In this document: positions 25,324-34,700 of the stretch, one piece after another
How the letters are laid out: each line of letters opens with the position of its first letter
Position numbering within the stretch: the first letter of the stretch is position 1
Origin: Actinopolymorpha sp. NPDC004070
GTDB lineage: Bacteria; Actinomycetota; Actinomycetes; Propionibacteriales; Actinopolymorphaceae
Direction of reading: 5' to 3'
Assembly (NCBI RefSeq): GCF_040610475.1
Contig: NZ_JBEXMJ010000002.1
Coordinates: 465,541 to 529,540 of the forward strand
Length of the DNA stretch: 64,000 nucleotides
Notes under the pieces: model-generated
The model's database searches: none
The model's input: the letters and a program-made list of their open reading frames with translations, nothing else
Told to the model about the DNA's origin: nothing
Position numbers and translations under genes: made by a program

Positions 25324-26169
25324 GTGTCTGGTGCTACGTCCTCGCCGGCAGGCCGGGTGGCGGTCGTCATCCCCGCGCGTGACGAGGCCGCGCGGGTGGC
25401 CGCGACCGTGCGCGCCGCCGGGAAGGTATCCGCCGTCGACCTGGTGGTCGTGGTCGACGACGGCTCCCGGGACGCCACCGCGGTGCACGCGCAGGAGGCC
25501 GGCGCGGTCGTCGTCGGTCACCACCGTCCACGTGGCAAGGCAGCCGCGCTGGCGACCGGTGCGCAGGCGGTGTCGGCGATCGAGGCGCGGGAGAACCCTC
25601 CCCAGCCGCGGCACCTGCTGTTCCTGGACGCGGACCTCGCCGAGAGCGCGGACCGGGCGGAGCCGCTGGTTCGCCCGGTGCTGGACGGCACCGCGGACGT
25701 CACCATCGCGGTGATGCCGCCGCAGCACGGCGGGCCCGGTGGCGGGCGCGGCTTCGTCGTCCGGCTCGCGCGGGCCGGCATCGCCCGGGCCACCGGTTGG
25801 CAGGCCACGCAGCCGTTGTGCGGGCAGCGGTGTCTGAGCCGGCCCGCGCTGGACGCCGCCAGCCCGCTCGCCCGCGGCTTCGGGGTCGAGGTGGGGATGA
25901 CGATCGACCTGCTGCGCAGGGGTTTCCGGGTCGCGGAGGTCCCAGTCGACTTCCAGCACCGGGTGACCGGCGCAGACCTGCGGGGACAGCTCCACCGTGG
26001 CCGGCAGTGGCTGCACGTCGCGGAGGCGCTGGCCCGGCGGGGTGTCGTACCCCTTCCGGCCGTTCCCACCCTTCCGGCGTTCGGGACTGCTCCCCTCCGC
26101 CGCCCGGACGCACCGGCCCAGCCGGACGTCGACGCCGGCTCTCCCCGTCGTGACCGACGTACGAACTGA
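25324..26169 (+). CDS. GT2-family glycosyltransferase (dolichyl-phosphate-type)
   Basis: 281 residues. The N-terminal GT-A domain shows VAVVIPARDEAARVAATV, LVVVVDDGSRDAT and the metal-binding DXD as FLDADLAESAD. The second half includes GQRCLSRPALDAA and GFGVEVGMTIDLLRRGFRVAEVPVDFQHR, typical of enzymes like polyprenyl-phosphate mannosyl or glucosyl synthases. No membrane helices, so it acts at the inner membrane face. The last 20 bp overlap the start of the MptB-like gene, which points to a coupled pair: one makes polyprenyl-phosphate-linked sugar, the other uses it. That coupling is inference. GTG start without a strong ribosome-binding site. Confidence 0.8.
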   Translation: MSGATSSPAGRVAVVIPARDEAARVAATVRAAGKVSAVDLVVVVDDGSRDATAVHAQEAGAVVVGHHRPRGKAAALATGAQAVSAIEARENPPQPRHLLFLDADLAESADRAEPLVRPVLDGTADVTIAVMPPQHGGPGGGRGFVVRLARAGIARATGWQATQPLCGQRCLSRPALDAASPLARGFGVEVGMTIDLLRRGFRVAEVPVDFQHRVTGADLRGQLHRGRQWLHVAEALARRGVVPLPAVPTLPAFGTAPLRRPDAPAQPDVDAGSPRRDRRTN

Positions 26170-27733
26170 CGGCGCCGGCCCGGCCGACCCGGCCCGCCGG
26201 GCAGGCGGATTGGCGGTGCTCGGCCTGGGAGCCAGCCTGGCGCTGTTCACCGTCACCGGACTGCTCGGACCGTCCGTCGTCGCGCTCACCCTCCCGCAGC
26301 GGGCGGCGTGGCGACCGCCGTACTGGTGGGACACGCATCCACCGGCCTGGCTGGTGGTCACGCTCGCGCTGACCGGCTTGGTCGTCGGCGCTCTGAGCCT
26401 GTACGCCGGGTTGCGTGCCCTGTCCGCCGGATGGACGCCGATCCCACGGCGGCTGGCGGCGCTCGGTGCCGCCGGGGTGACCGCGCTGACACTGGTGCCG
26501 CCGATGGCCTCCGGGGACGTCCTGATGTACGCCGCGTACGGCCGGATCGCGGCGCGCGGCGGGGACCCGTACCTCACCGCGCCGGCGGAGTTCGTGCTGC
26601 ACACCTCCGACCCGGTGGCCGCGGCCACCGAACGGCCCTGGCAGACCGCGACCTCCGTCTACGGCCCGGTGGGCACCTGGCTGCAGCAGGCGGCGGCCTG
26701 GCTGGGCAGCGGCTCCACCCACGCCACGGTCCTCGGCCTGCAGGTCACGAACTCGCTGGCGTTCGTCGCCGTCGGTCTGCTCGCGGTACGGCTGGCCGGG
26801 CGGGCGCCGCGGGCGCGCGCCCGGGCCGTGCTGTGCGTCCTCGCCAATCCCGTCCTGGCCTGGCTGGTCGTCGCGGGCGCGCACAACGACGCCGAGGCGG
26901 TGGTGTTCGCGGTGGCCGCGCTGGTGGTGGTCCGCCGGTCACCGTTCGCGGCGGGGCTGCTGGTCGGCCTCGGCGGCGCGGTGAAGCTCACCGTCGGGCT
27001 CTACGGCCTGGCACTGCTGTGGGCGCTGCGCCGGTCGCCGCGGTCGGCGGCGGCACTGTGCGCCGGGTCGCTGCTCACGCTCGCCGGGACGTACGTCTTC
27101 GCCGGGCCGCACGTGTTCGACCGGGTGCTGGCGGCACCGAGCTTCGTGTCGTCGGGCACGCCGTGGCGGTTGCTGTTCGGGCCGCTGTACCTGTTCGTGC
27201 TGCCGATGCCCGCGGCCCGTGCGGTCATCGCCATCGCCTCGGCGGTGACGACGGTGCTGCTGGCGGCGTTGCTGTGGCGGGCGGTGCCGGCCGCGGTGCG
27301 CGAGCCGGTGGCGGCCGCGACGTCGTCGGGCGACGCGCCGGCCGATCCGACACCGGAGGCGGTCCGGGTGGCGGCCGTACTCTGCCTGGCCTGGGTGTTC
27401 ACCACGCAGTACAGCCTGCCGTGGTACGACCTACTCGCCTGGGCGCCGCTGGCCGGACTGGTCGCCGGCCGGCTGGACTCGATGGTGCTCGCCCGCACCG
27501 CCATGATGGCCGCGGCGTACGTGCCGGGCCGGGTGGTCGACCTGCCGTCCCTGGTCGGCTTCGTGACCGACCGGATCCGCGACACGGTGACGCCGCTGGT
27601 GCAGATCGCGATCCTGGTGTGGCTGGTTCGGTGGTGCCTGTCCCGTCGCGACCGGGCGCCGATCGACGACGACGTACGGATGCGGCCCGAGCGCCTTCCT
27701 ACCGCGGCAGGTGACGGGTCAGGAACTCCCTGA
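26150..27733 (+). CDS. GT-C (GT87/MptB-like) polyprenol-phosphate-mannose-dependent mannosyltransferase
   Basis: 527 residues with about 13 hydrophobic segments. The first outer loop carries MASGDVLMYAAYGRIAARGGDPYL, with the acidic residue and the GDPY/NPY pattern found in GT-C enzymes of the MptA/MptB group that add mannose from polyprenol-P-mannose on the outer face of the membrane. Later stretches (LANPVLAWLVVAGAHNDAEAV; WVFTTQYSLPWYDLLAWAP) match this family. GTG at 26150 is inside the GT2 tail (20-bp overlap). Together with the GT2 gene it probably makes a mannosylated envelope glycan, a lipomannan-like product in mycobacteria; the product here is unknown. Its 3' end overlaps the decayed NmrA gene by 35 bp. 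Confidence 0.78.
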   Translation: MTDVRTDGAGPADPARRAGGLAVLGLGASLALFTVTGLLGPSVVALTLPQRAAWRPPYWWDTHPPAWLVVTLALTGLVVGALSLYAGLRALSAGWTPIPRRLAALGAAGVTALTLVPPMASGDVLMYAAYGRIAARGGDPYLTAPAEFVLHTSDPVAAATERPWQTATSVYGPVGTWLQQAAAWLGSGSTHATVLGLQVTNSLAFVAVGLLAVRLAGRAPRARARAVLCVLANPVLAWLVVAGAHNDAEAVVFAVAALVVVRRSPFAAGLLVGLGGAVKLTVGLYGLALLWALRRSPRSAAALCAGSLLTLAGTYVFAGPHVFDRVLAAPSFVSSGTPWRLLFGPLYLFVLPMPAARAVIAIASAVTTVLLAALLWRAVPAAVREPVAAATSSGDAPADPTPEAVRVAAVLCLAWVFTTQYSLPWYDLLAWAPLAGLVAGRLDSMVLARTAMMAAAYVPGRVVDLPSLVGFVTDRIRDTVTPLVQIAILVWLVRWCLSRRDRAPIDDDVRMRPERLPTAAGDGSGTP

Positions 27734-28240
27734 ACGTCAGCATGTCCGGGTGCCGTGCGCGGAGTGCCGCGATGTCGGCCTGGTAGCCGGACTCGGCGGC
27801 CGAAGCACCGTCGCCGGCAGGCCCAGCCGGGCGATGTGGCGTTCGACCTCGGCCTTGGTCTCGAAGTGGTCGACGCCGGTGTGGCGTTCGGCGCCGCCGA
27901 CCGAGCTGTAGACCAGGTGCGCGACCCCGGTCTGCGAGGCCAGGTCGGCGACCGCCGTGCCCTGGCGTACTTCGGCGGCGAGCTCTTCGGCACTGACCGC
28001 CAGCGGCTGCACGCTGAACACCCCGTGCACGCCGGTCATCGCTGCCCGCAGCGCGCCGGTGTCGTCGAGGTCACCGGTCGCCAGCTCGGCACCCAGGTCG
28101 GCGAGTGCGCGGGCCGCCGGCTTGGCGGGGTCGCGGACGTACGCCCGCACCGGCCGGTCGCGCTCGAGCAGGGCCCGCGCGGTGGCCCCGCCCTGGTTGC
28201 CGGTCGCTCCGAGGACCAGGACGCTGCGGCTGCCGGGCAC
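27699..28240 (-). pseudogene. NmrA/HSCARG-type NAD(P)-binding gene with internal deletion and frameshift
   Basis: GTG at 28240 (GAGGAG 6 nt upstream) opens a clear NmrA-family N-terminus: [20 protein letters not shown] (Rossmann glycine motif), [33 protein letters not shown] and [13 protein letters not shown], up to [10 protein letters not shown]. The family normally continues for more than 100 residues. Here the frame goes off into a Pro/Arg/Ser tail and stops at 27737. In another frame the DNA directly downstream encodes [18 protein letters not shown] and TFREFLTRHLPR, stop at 27699, which looks just like the normal C-terminus of such proteins. The gene has therefore lost its middle and changed frame at about 27790-27800. 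A sequencing error cannot explain the missing middle. Confidence 0.75.
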
Positions 28241-28361
28241 GGCGAACTCCTCACGCGGACAGGGATCTGCGGGCGAAACCGCAGGCGGGAAGACGCGGGA
28301 GATTGTCGCACGAATCGCCACCGGCGTTCGGCCACGGCGCATCGGTGGAAGTGGGTCTGCC

Positions 28362-28913
28362 ATGACGGCACTCGTCGACACGCCGCCCCTGGCGAGGTGG
28401 CACGATCTCGCGCTCGCCCGGGTCGAACGCCGCGCCGTGGACGACGCGGTGCCGGGATACCTGCGCAGCTCGGAGGCGTTCGCCGAGATCGGTCCGTTCC
28501 TGCTGTACACCGCCGAGTGCGCGTCGCGCCGGGACGTACTCCTGAAGGCAAGCAAGGCGAGCTTGACACCGGAGGAGATGCCCGGCCTGCCGGCCCGGGT
28601 GCGGGCGGCCGGTCTGCAGACGTCGTTCACCTACGTCGTGGGCCTGGACCCGTACCCGCTGATGCGCGGCTTCCTGCGCACGCTGCTTCCGCACTGCACG
28701 GTGTTCTCGTCCGTGCAGGTGTACCAGTCGCACACACTGGTGGATCTGCTGCGCGCCGAGGACGCCGGTGAGCTGGCGTACTACCTCGACATTCGGCGGG
28801 ACATCGAACGCGCCGCCGCGCCGCGCGGGCTCGTTCCTGAGCGATGGCGGTGCTACCGGCCGCTGTGCTACTCGACGTACGCGGGCCGGCCGCTGACCGG
28901 ACCGTGCCGATGA
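28362..28913 (+). CDS. Possible internally deleted radical-SAM-like protein
   Basis: 183 residues. The second half ([46 protein letters not shown]) resembles the C-terminal part of an actinobacterial radical-SAM family as I remember it. There is no CxxxCxxC cluster anywhere. The first half runs to LLYTAEC, where the iron-sulfur loop would be expected to begin, and then jumps. I infer an in-frame loss of the core, but it may instead be an intact small protein of unknown role. ATG start, weak GGAAGTGGG ribosome-binding site. It overlaps the next gene by ATGA. Divergent from the decayed NmrA gene. Confidence 0.4.
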   Translation: MTALVDTPPLARWHDLALARVERRAVDDAVPGYLRSSEAFAEIGPFLLYTAECASRRDVLLKASKASLTPEEMPGLPARVRAAGLQTSFTYVVGLDPYPLMRGFLRTLLPHCTVFSSVQVYQSHTLVDLLRAEDAGELAYYLDIRRDIERAAAPRGLVPERWRCYRPLCYSTYAGRPLTGPCR

Positions 28914-29410
28914 GCGGGCCTTCCCGGACGGACGGGACCACCCGGATCGCGGTGCGCGGCCGCCGGCACGACCACGCGGGAGCGGTGGCGTACGTGCTGG
29001 ACCGCCGGCTGACCGGTCACGACAGCTTCCGCCCGGTCACGCTGTTGCTCACCGAGCCGGAGCCTCCGGAAACGTCGTCGGGTGCGGCGCGCGTGACGTG
29101 CCGGGCAGTGAGGGTACGGGTCCTCACGCTGGACGACGTGACACTGGTCTGCCCGTTGAGTACGAGCGCCGCGGACTCGTTGCCGGAGTCCTGGGAGGGC
29201 ACGCTCGTCCTGCCGGAAGGCCGGCGCCACGTGGACGTTCCGGCCGACCTGGCCGCCGCCCTAGCCGGCGCGGGCATCGACACCGACGAGGTGGGCGAGG
29301 CGCATCTTCGGCACCTGGTGGGGTATGTCACCGAGGCGGGCCCCGGGCCGACGCGCGCGGCCCGGGTGAGCGCGGCCGTGTCCGCCGTACGCCGCGAGGT
29401 CAGCGGTTGA
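28910..29410 (+). CDS. Small protein with YdeI/OmdA-like C-terminus
   Basis: 166 residues, soluble. The N-terminal two thirds are a strand-rich domain (IAVRGRRHDHAGAVAYVL, VRVLTLDDVTLVCPL, GTLVLPEGRRHVDVPADL). The last 45 residues, HLRHLVGYVTEAGPGPTRAA followed by RVSAAVSAVRRE, resemble the C-terminal helix pair of the YdeI/OmpD-associated family (xHRRxxvxwIeeAkrpeTRxRRi). That family has been linked to bacteriocin or peptide protection in enterobacteria; function here is unproven. ATG overlaps the stop of the previous gene (ATGA), so the two are coupled. Confidence 0.45.
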   Translation: MSGPSRTDGTTRIAVRGRRHDHAGAVAYVLDRRLTGHDSFRPVTLLLTEPEPPETSSGAARVTCRAVRVRVLTLDDVTLVCPLSTSAADSLPESWEGTLVLPEGRRHVDVPADLAAALAGAGIDTDEVGEAHLRHLVGYVTEAGPGPTRAARVSAAVSAVRREVSG

Positions 29411-29441
29411 TCTTCGGCGGCTGATCTTCAGCGGGTGATCG

Positions 29442-30182
29442 TCAGCGGGTGAACAGCTCGAACGACACCGCCGGCCGGCCGCCGAACCGCTCCGCCGCGC
29501 CCTGCGTGTAGGTGGTGAGGTGCTCGCGGGCGTAGTCGACCGGATCGCGGTCGTCCAGCGCCTGGATGTACGCCCGGTGCTCGGCGAGCGAGGCCACCGC
29601 CCGGTCGAAGGTGCCGCTGACGTCGACGGCGTGCGAGGCGTACGGGGAGGACGCCACCGCGACGTAGCGGACCCCGTTCCAGGGTTCGTGACCCTCGTCG
29701 ACCAGCTCGGGGAAGATCCACCGGTTGCCCGCATCGCCCGCGGCGTCGAGTACGGCCCGGCCGACCGCGCGGTGGTCGGGGGTGTTCCAGCTGCCCGGCA
29801 TTCCCCAGCTGTCGTGGTGGTTCAGCGTGACCAGGAGTTCTGGCCGGTGCCGGCGGATCGCCCGGGCGAGGTCGCGGCGCAGGCGAGGGCCCTCCTCGAT
29901 GACGCCGTCGGCGTGGTCCAGGTACTCCACCTGGTCGACCCCGACGACCTCGGCGCTGGCGCGTTGCTCGCGTTCGCGGACCTTCTCGGCCTCCGCCGGC
30001 GACAGGTTGTCGATGCCCGCCTCGCCCCGGGTCACCAGCAGGTAGATCACCTCGTGACCGGCCGCGGTCCAGCTGGCGATCGCGCCGGCCGCGCCGTACT
30101 CCAGGTCGTCGGGATGCGCGACGATCGCCAGGCAGCGTTGCCAGTCGGTGGGCATGGGCGCGAAGTCCGGCTGCTCGCTCAT
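29442..30182 (-). CDS. PIG-L-family deacetylase
   Basis: 246 residues. The zinc-binding AHPDD motif is at residues 22-26 (H23, D26 with the downstream His), followed by the typical [12 protein letters not shown], then [11 protein letters not shown] and [14 protein letters not shown], whose His should be the third ligand. Family members remove acetyl from N-acetylglucosaminyl or related amides (MshB, Bca, lincosamide and glycopeptide tailoring). The length fits the small stand-alone class. ATG 30182 is fixed by AAGGAGGT 5 nt upstream. Neighbours give no substrate hint; a mycothiol-pathway enzyme is possible but not shown. Confidence 0.85.
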   Translation of the reverse strand: MSEQPDFAPMPTDWQRCLAIVAHPDDLEYGAAGAIASWTAAGHEVIYLLVTRGEAGIDNLSPAEAEKVREREQRASAEVVGVDQVEYLDHADGVIEEGPRLRRDLARAIRRHRPELLVTLNHHDSWGMPGSWNTPDHRAVGRAVLDAAGDAGNRWIFPELVDEGHEPWNGVRYVAVASSPYASHAVDVSGTFDRAVASLAEHRAYIQALDDRDPVDYAREHLTTYTQGAAERFGGRPAVSFELFTR

Positions 30183-30250
30183 CGGGACCTCCTTGTCGGC
30201 GGCGCGTTCAGGTCGGCGTCCCAACGTACCCGCCCGTCCGCGCCTGCGGT

Positions 30251-31120
30251 GTGCGCACGGATACTGGCCCGGTGACCGAACCCGTCCGGCCCGGCGACCC
30301 CGCAGACCTACCTGATGACCAGTCCGGGCAGCCCGGCCTGCCTGCGCAAGTCGAGGTTGACGAGGCGTCCGACCCGATGGCAGCGGTGCGCTGGTGGCGC
30401 GAACACTGGCGCAACCTCGCGTGGATCGGGCAGGCGGAGCGCGACGACGACGAGCCGTGGGCGTTGCCGCTGGTGGTCCGGGTGGAGAAGAAGAGCCTGC
30501 CGACCCACGACGACGCGCTGGCGGCGTCCGCGCTGGCGGTCGTGCGCCTGCTGGCCGACCGCGACAGCGCGCCGGGCGGGCCGTGGCACGCCGACCTCGA
30601 ACGCTGGATGGACGGCCGGATCCGCAAGGTCGTACGCCGGGCGCGGGGGATCCGGTGGACCGAGGTGGACCGGCTGCCGGGGATCACCGCCCGCTCCGGC
30701 GGGGCGGAGGTGCGCGCGCTGACCCCGCACCCCGTCGCGCGGCCGCCGGTAGAGGTGTCGAAGCTGCAGGTGGAGGGGCTGGACCTGACGCCCGCCGAGC
30801 CGGTGGGTGCCGCCGAGCGGGTCGATGGCCCCGGACCGGTGCTGTCGATCGTGCTCGCGCCGGGCGTACGGATGTCGACCGGCAAGGCCTGCGCCCAGGT
30901 CGGCCACGCCGCCCACCTCGCGCTCCTGGAACTCGACGAGCCGACCGTCACCGCGTGGGCGTTCGCGAACTTCCCGCTGCGGGTCGTGCCGGCGACCCCG
31001 GAGGGCTGGCGCCGGATCGTCGGCGGCGAGGTGGCCGCCGCGACGGTCCGCGACGCCGGCTACACCGAGGTCGAGCCGGGCACCTGCACCTGTGCGGCCA
31101 CGTTCACCTGGCCCGCCTGA
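30251..31120 (+). CDS. PTH2-type peptidyl-tRNA hydrolase with duplicated domain
   Basis: 289 residues. The C-terminal 110 residues are a PTH2 domain: [29 protein letters not shown] corresponds to the catalytic KMxxGKxaAQcsHAa segment, with the basic and His residues retained. The N-terminal half ([45 protein letters not shown]) has the same strand-helix order without the catalytic residues, so I read it as a degenerate second copy. PTH2 enzymes recycle peptidyl-tRNA; actinobacteria also carry the ordinary Pth. The start is GTG 30251 or GTG 30272; neither has a ribosome-binding site. The 3' end overlaps the HAD gene by 61 bp. Confidence 0.75.
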   Translation: MRTDTGPVTEPVRPGDPADLPDDQSGQPGLPAQVEVDEASDPMAAVRWWREHWRNLAWIGQAERDDDEPWALPLVVRVEKKSLPTHDDALAASALAVVRLLADRDSAPGGPWHADLERWMDGRIRKVVRRARGIRWTEVDRLPGITARSGGAEVRALTPHPVARPPVEVSKLQVEGLDLTPAEPVGAAERVDGPGPVLSIVLAPGVRMSTGKACAQVGHAAHLALLELDEPTVTAWAFANFPLRVVPATPEGWRRIVGGEVAAATVRDAGYTEVEPGTCTCAATFTWPA

Positions 31121-31746
31121 CCCCGCTCACGGGCTTGCGCCGCGAGGCCGAGGGTGGCACGCAGGCTGTCGGGGCCGGTGTAGGTGAGGCCCTGCATGCC
31201 GAGGGCCTGCGCCGCCTCGACGTTGCCGGCCTGGTCGTCGACGAACAGGCACCGGGAGAGGTCCACCCCGACGACCGCGGCGGCGTACCGGAACACCCGC
31301 GGATCGGGTTTCACCACCCCGATCCGGGAGGTGTTGACCACCGCGTCCAGGTGCGAGGTGAGCCCCAGCGCGTCGAGGTCGCGTTCCAGCCGGGTCGTCG
31401 CGTTGGACACCACGACGACCGGAACGTGCGTACGCGCCGCCACGAGCAGGTCCAGCACCTCGGTGTCGACCCGCCCGACGTGCGCGGACCACCCGTCGAC
31501 CGCCGCCTGGGCGGGGGCGCGTGACCCGTGGCGTTCGGCGAGGTCGTCGACCACTCCTGCCCGCCACTGCTCGTCGCCGACCTGACCGGTGATCGCGGGG
31601 AGCAGCCGGTCGGGTGCGAACGCGGCCGCCGCCAGCGAGCCGGCGGGCAGACCGCCGGCTGCCTCGGCGTCGGCCAGTTCGGAGTCCCAGATCCGGAGTA
31701 CGCCGTCCAGGTCGCACAGGAGCGCGTCGAAGGTCAACGAGTGCAC
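31060..31746 (-). CDS. HAD-superfamily hydrolase (phosphatase)
   Basis: 228 residues with all four HAD motifs: CDLDGVL near residue 11, VVVSNATT, KPDP and CLFVDDQAGN. The cap is a small helical insert after motif I (C1 type). Substrate unknown; the family includes phosphoglycolate and sugar phosphatases. Start: GTG 31746. It follows dnaE2 on the same strand after a 38-bp gap, so it may be co-transcribed with the mutasome genes, but a damage-related role is not implied by the family. The C-terminus overlaps the PTH2 gene. Confidence 0.82.
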   Translation of the reverse strand: MHSLTFDALLCDLDGVLRIWDSELADAEAAGGLPAGSLAAAAFAPDRLLPAITGQVGDEQWRAGVVDDLAERHGSRAPAQAAVDGWSAHVGRVDTEVLDLLVAARTHVPVVVVSNATTRLERDLDALGLTSHLDAVVNTSRIGVVKPDPRVFRYAAAVVGVDLSRCLFVDDQAGNVEAAQALGMQGLTYTGPDSLRATLGLAAQARERGQAGQVNVAAQVQVPGSTSV

Positions 31747-31784
31747 GGTGGCGATGATCCCATGTCACCTGAAGTCGCGGGACG

Positions 31785-34700
31785 TCAGCGGAAGTCGCGG
31801 GACATGGTGGCGATGGTGAGCGGCAGCCGGCTGAACTTCTCGGCCACCACGTTGGTCACGCCCTCCACGCGTTCGAGCCGGCCGCGGATCAGCAGGGCGG
31901 GGGAGTCGCGGGCGACCCGGCGGTGGCGGTTCCACACCGCCTGTGGGCAGATGACGTTGACCATGCCGGTCTCGTCCTCGAGGTTGAGGAACGTGACCCC
32001 GCCCGCGGTCGCCGGTCGCTGGCGGTGGATGACGACGCCACCGATCAGCACGCGGCGGCCGTGTTCGGTGGTGCGCAGCCGGGCGGCCGGGATCACGCCG
32101 AGCTCGTCGAGCTTGTCGCGGACGTGCCGGGTGGGGTAGTCGTCGGGGGAGATGCCGGTGGCCCACAGGTCGGCCATCACGCGTTCGGCGGGATTGAGCT
32201 CGGGCAGCAGCGGCACCTGCTCGTGCCGCTCCTCGCGTACCGGCTTGGCAGGCTCGGGAACGCCGCCGCGCGCGGGCGTGGAAACCCTGCCCTGCTTGGG
32301 TTTTCCGGCCGCCCCGCTCCCCTTCCTGGCGTACGTGCCACTGGACGGCAACTGGTCGGGGCGTTCCTGGGCGGCACTGCCGGCCACCCACAACGCCTCC
32401 CGCCGGGACATCCGGAAACACCCGAACGCGCCCGCCGTCGCCAGCGCCTCCATCTGCACCGAGGTAAGCCCGACCCGGCGCACCAGGTCGGCCTGGTCGG
32501 CGAACGGCCCGTGCGCGGTGCGTTCGGCGACGATCCGCCCGGCGAGGTCGGCGCCGATCGAGCGGATGCCGGCCAGCCCGAGGCGTACGGCGTGTCTCCC
32601 GTCGCGCCGGTGCCGGGCGTCGTCTGCGGGAGCGTCCGGGTCGAACTCCCCGACCGGCGGGTGAAAGGTCTCCACGCACGCCGGGTCCCCGGTCGGCCCC
32701 GCGCCGGGTGACTCGGCCGGAGAGCCCGGGTCCGGCAGGTCGAGAAGCTCGAGGTCGGCGTGCACCCCGGACAGGTGGAGGTCGGCACCGCGCACCTCGA
32801 CACCGTGCCGGCGGGCGTCGGCCACCAGGCTCTGCGGGGAGTAGAACCCCATCGGCTGGGCGCGCAGCAACGCGGCCAGGAACATCGCGGGGTAGTGCAG
32901 CTTGAACCACGAGGACGCGTAGACCAGCAGCGCGAAGCTGATCGAGTGGCTCTCGGCGAACCCGAAGTTGGCGAACGCCTCGATCTTCTCGTAGATCATG
33001 TCGGCGGTGTCGCCGGTGATCCCGCGCGCGGCCATCCCGGCGTACAGCTTCTGGCGTAGCGAGGAGATCTTCTCCAGCCCGCGCTTGGAGCCCATCGCCC
33101 GGCGCAGCAGGTCGGCGTCGTCGCCGGTGCACCCGCCGACCTCCATCGCGATCTGCATCAGCTGTTCCTGGAACAGCGGCACCCCGAGGGTGCGCTCGAG
33201 TGCGGGGGCGAGCGTGGGATGGGGCGGTGTCGGCGGCTCCTGCCCGAGCTTGCGGCGGATGTACGGGTGGACGGCTCCGCCCTGGATCGGGCCCGGGCGG
33301 ATCAGGGCGATCTCGATGACCAGGTCGTAGAAGCGGCGCGGCCGCAGCCTGGGCAGGGTCGCCATCTGCGCCCGGCTCTCCACCTGGAACACCCCGACCG
33401 AGTCGGCCCGGCAGAGCATGTCGTAGACACCCGGCTCCTCCTTGGGAATCGTGGCCAGCGTCCAGTCCTCGCCGAGGTGCTCGCGGACGCCCTCCATCGT
33501 GTAGTGCAGGACGGCGAGCATGCCGAGCCCGAGCAGGTCGAACTTCACCAGGCCCATCCACGCGCAGTCGTCCTTGTCCCACTGCAGCACCGTGCGCCCG
33601 TCCATCCGGCCGTGCTCGATCGGGCAGACCTCGCCCACCGGCCGGTCGGTGAGCACCATGCCGCCGGAGTGGATGCCGAGGTGGCGCGGGAACTTCAGCA
33701 GTTGTTCGGCCATCGACACCACCGGTGTGGGGATGTCGCTGTCCACCGTGGCGGTGGTGCCCCACGAGTCGACCTGCTTGGACCAGGCGTCCTGTTGCCC
33801 GGTGCTGTGCCCGAGGGCCTTCGCCATGTCGCGGATCGCCATCTTGGGCCGGTAGGTGATGACGTTGGCGACCTGGGCGGCGTTGTACCGGCCGTACTTC
33901 TCGTAGACGTACTGGATGACCTCCTCGCGCCGGTCGGAGTCGAAGTCGACGTCGATGTCGGGCTCCTCCTCCCGGGTCGCGGACAGGAAGCGCTCGAACG
34001 GCAGGTCGTAGAAGATGGCGTCGACCGAGGTGATGCCGAGGACGTAGCAGACCGCGGAGTTGGCCGCGGATCCCCTTCCCTGGCAGAGGATTCGCCTGCT
34101 CCGGGCGAACTCCACGATGTCGTGCACGATCAGGAAGTAGCCGGGGAAGTCCTTCTCCTCGATGACCCGCAGCTCCTTCTCCAGCCGGCGGCGCGTCTCC
34201 TCGGCGAACCGTCCGGTGAAGGTGCCGTAGGCGCGTTCGGCGCCCTGGCGGACCAGCTCGCGCAGCCAGCTCATCGGCGTGTGGCCCGCCGGGACGTCCT
34301 GCCGGGGCAGCCGCGGCCTGGCCCGGCGCAGCGGGAACGACAGCGCCTGGGCGTACTCCACGGTGCGGGCGACGGCGCCGGGATAGCGCGCGAACCGCGC
34401 GGCCATCTCCGCGCCGCTTCGCAGGTGGGCGGTGCCCGCAGCGGGCAGCCAGCCGTCGATCTCGTCCAGGCTGCGGCGGGAGCGTACGGCGGCCAGCGCG
34501 GTGGCCAGCGGCCGGCGTTCGGGCGTGGCGAAGTGGACGTTGTTGGTGGCGACCACCGGAAGCCGGCGGGACCGGGCGAGCTCTGTCAACGCGTCGTTGC
34601 GGTCGGAGTCGAGGGGGTAGCCGTGGTCGATCAGCTCGACCGCCACCTGGTCGCGGCCGAACAGCCCGGCCAGCCGGTCGAGCTCGCGGCCCGCCTCGGA

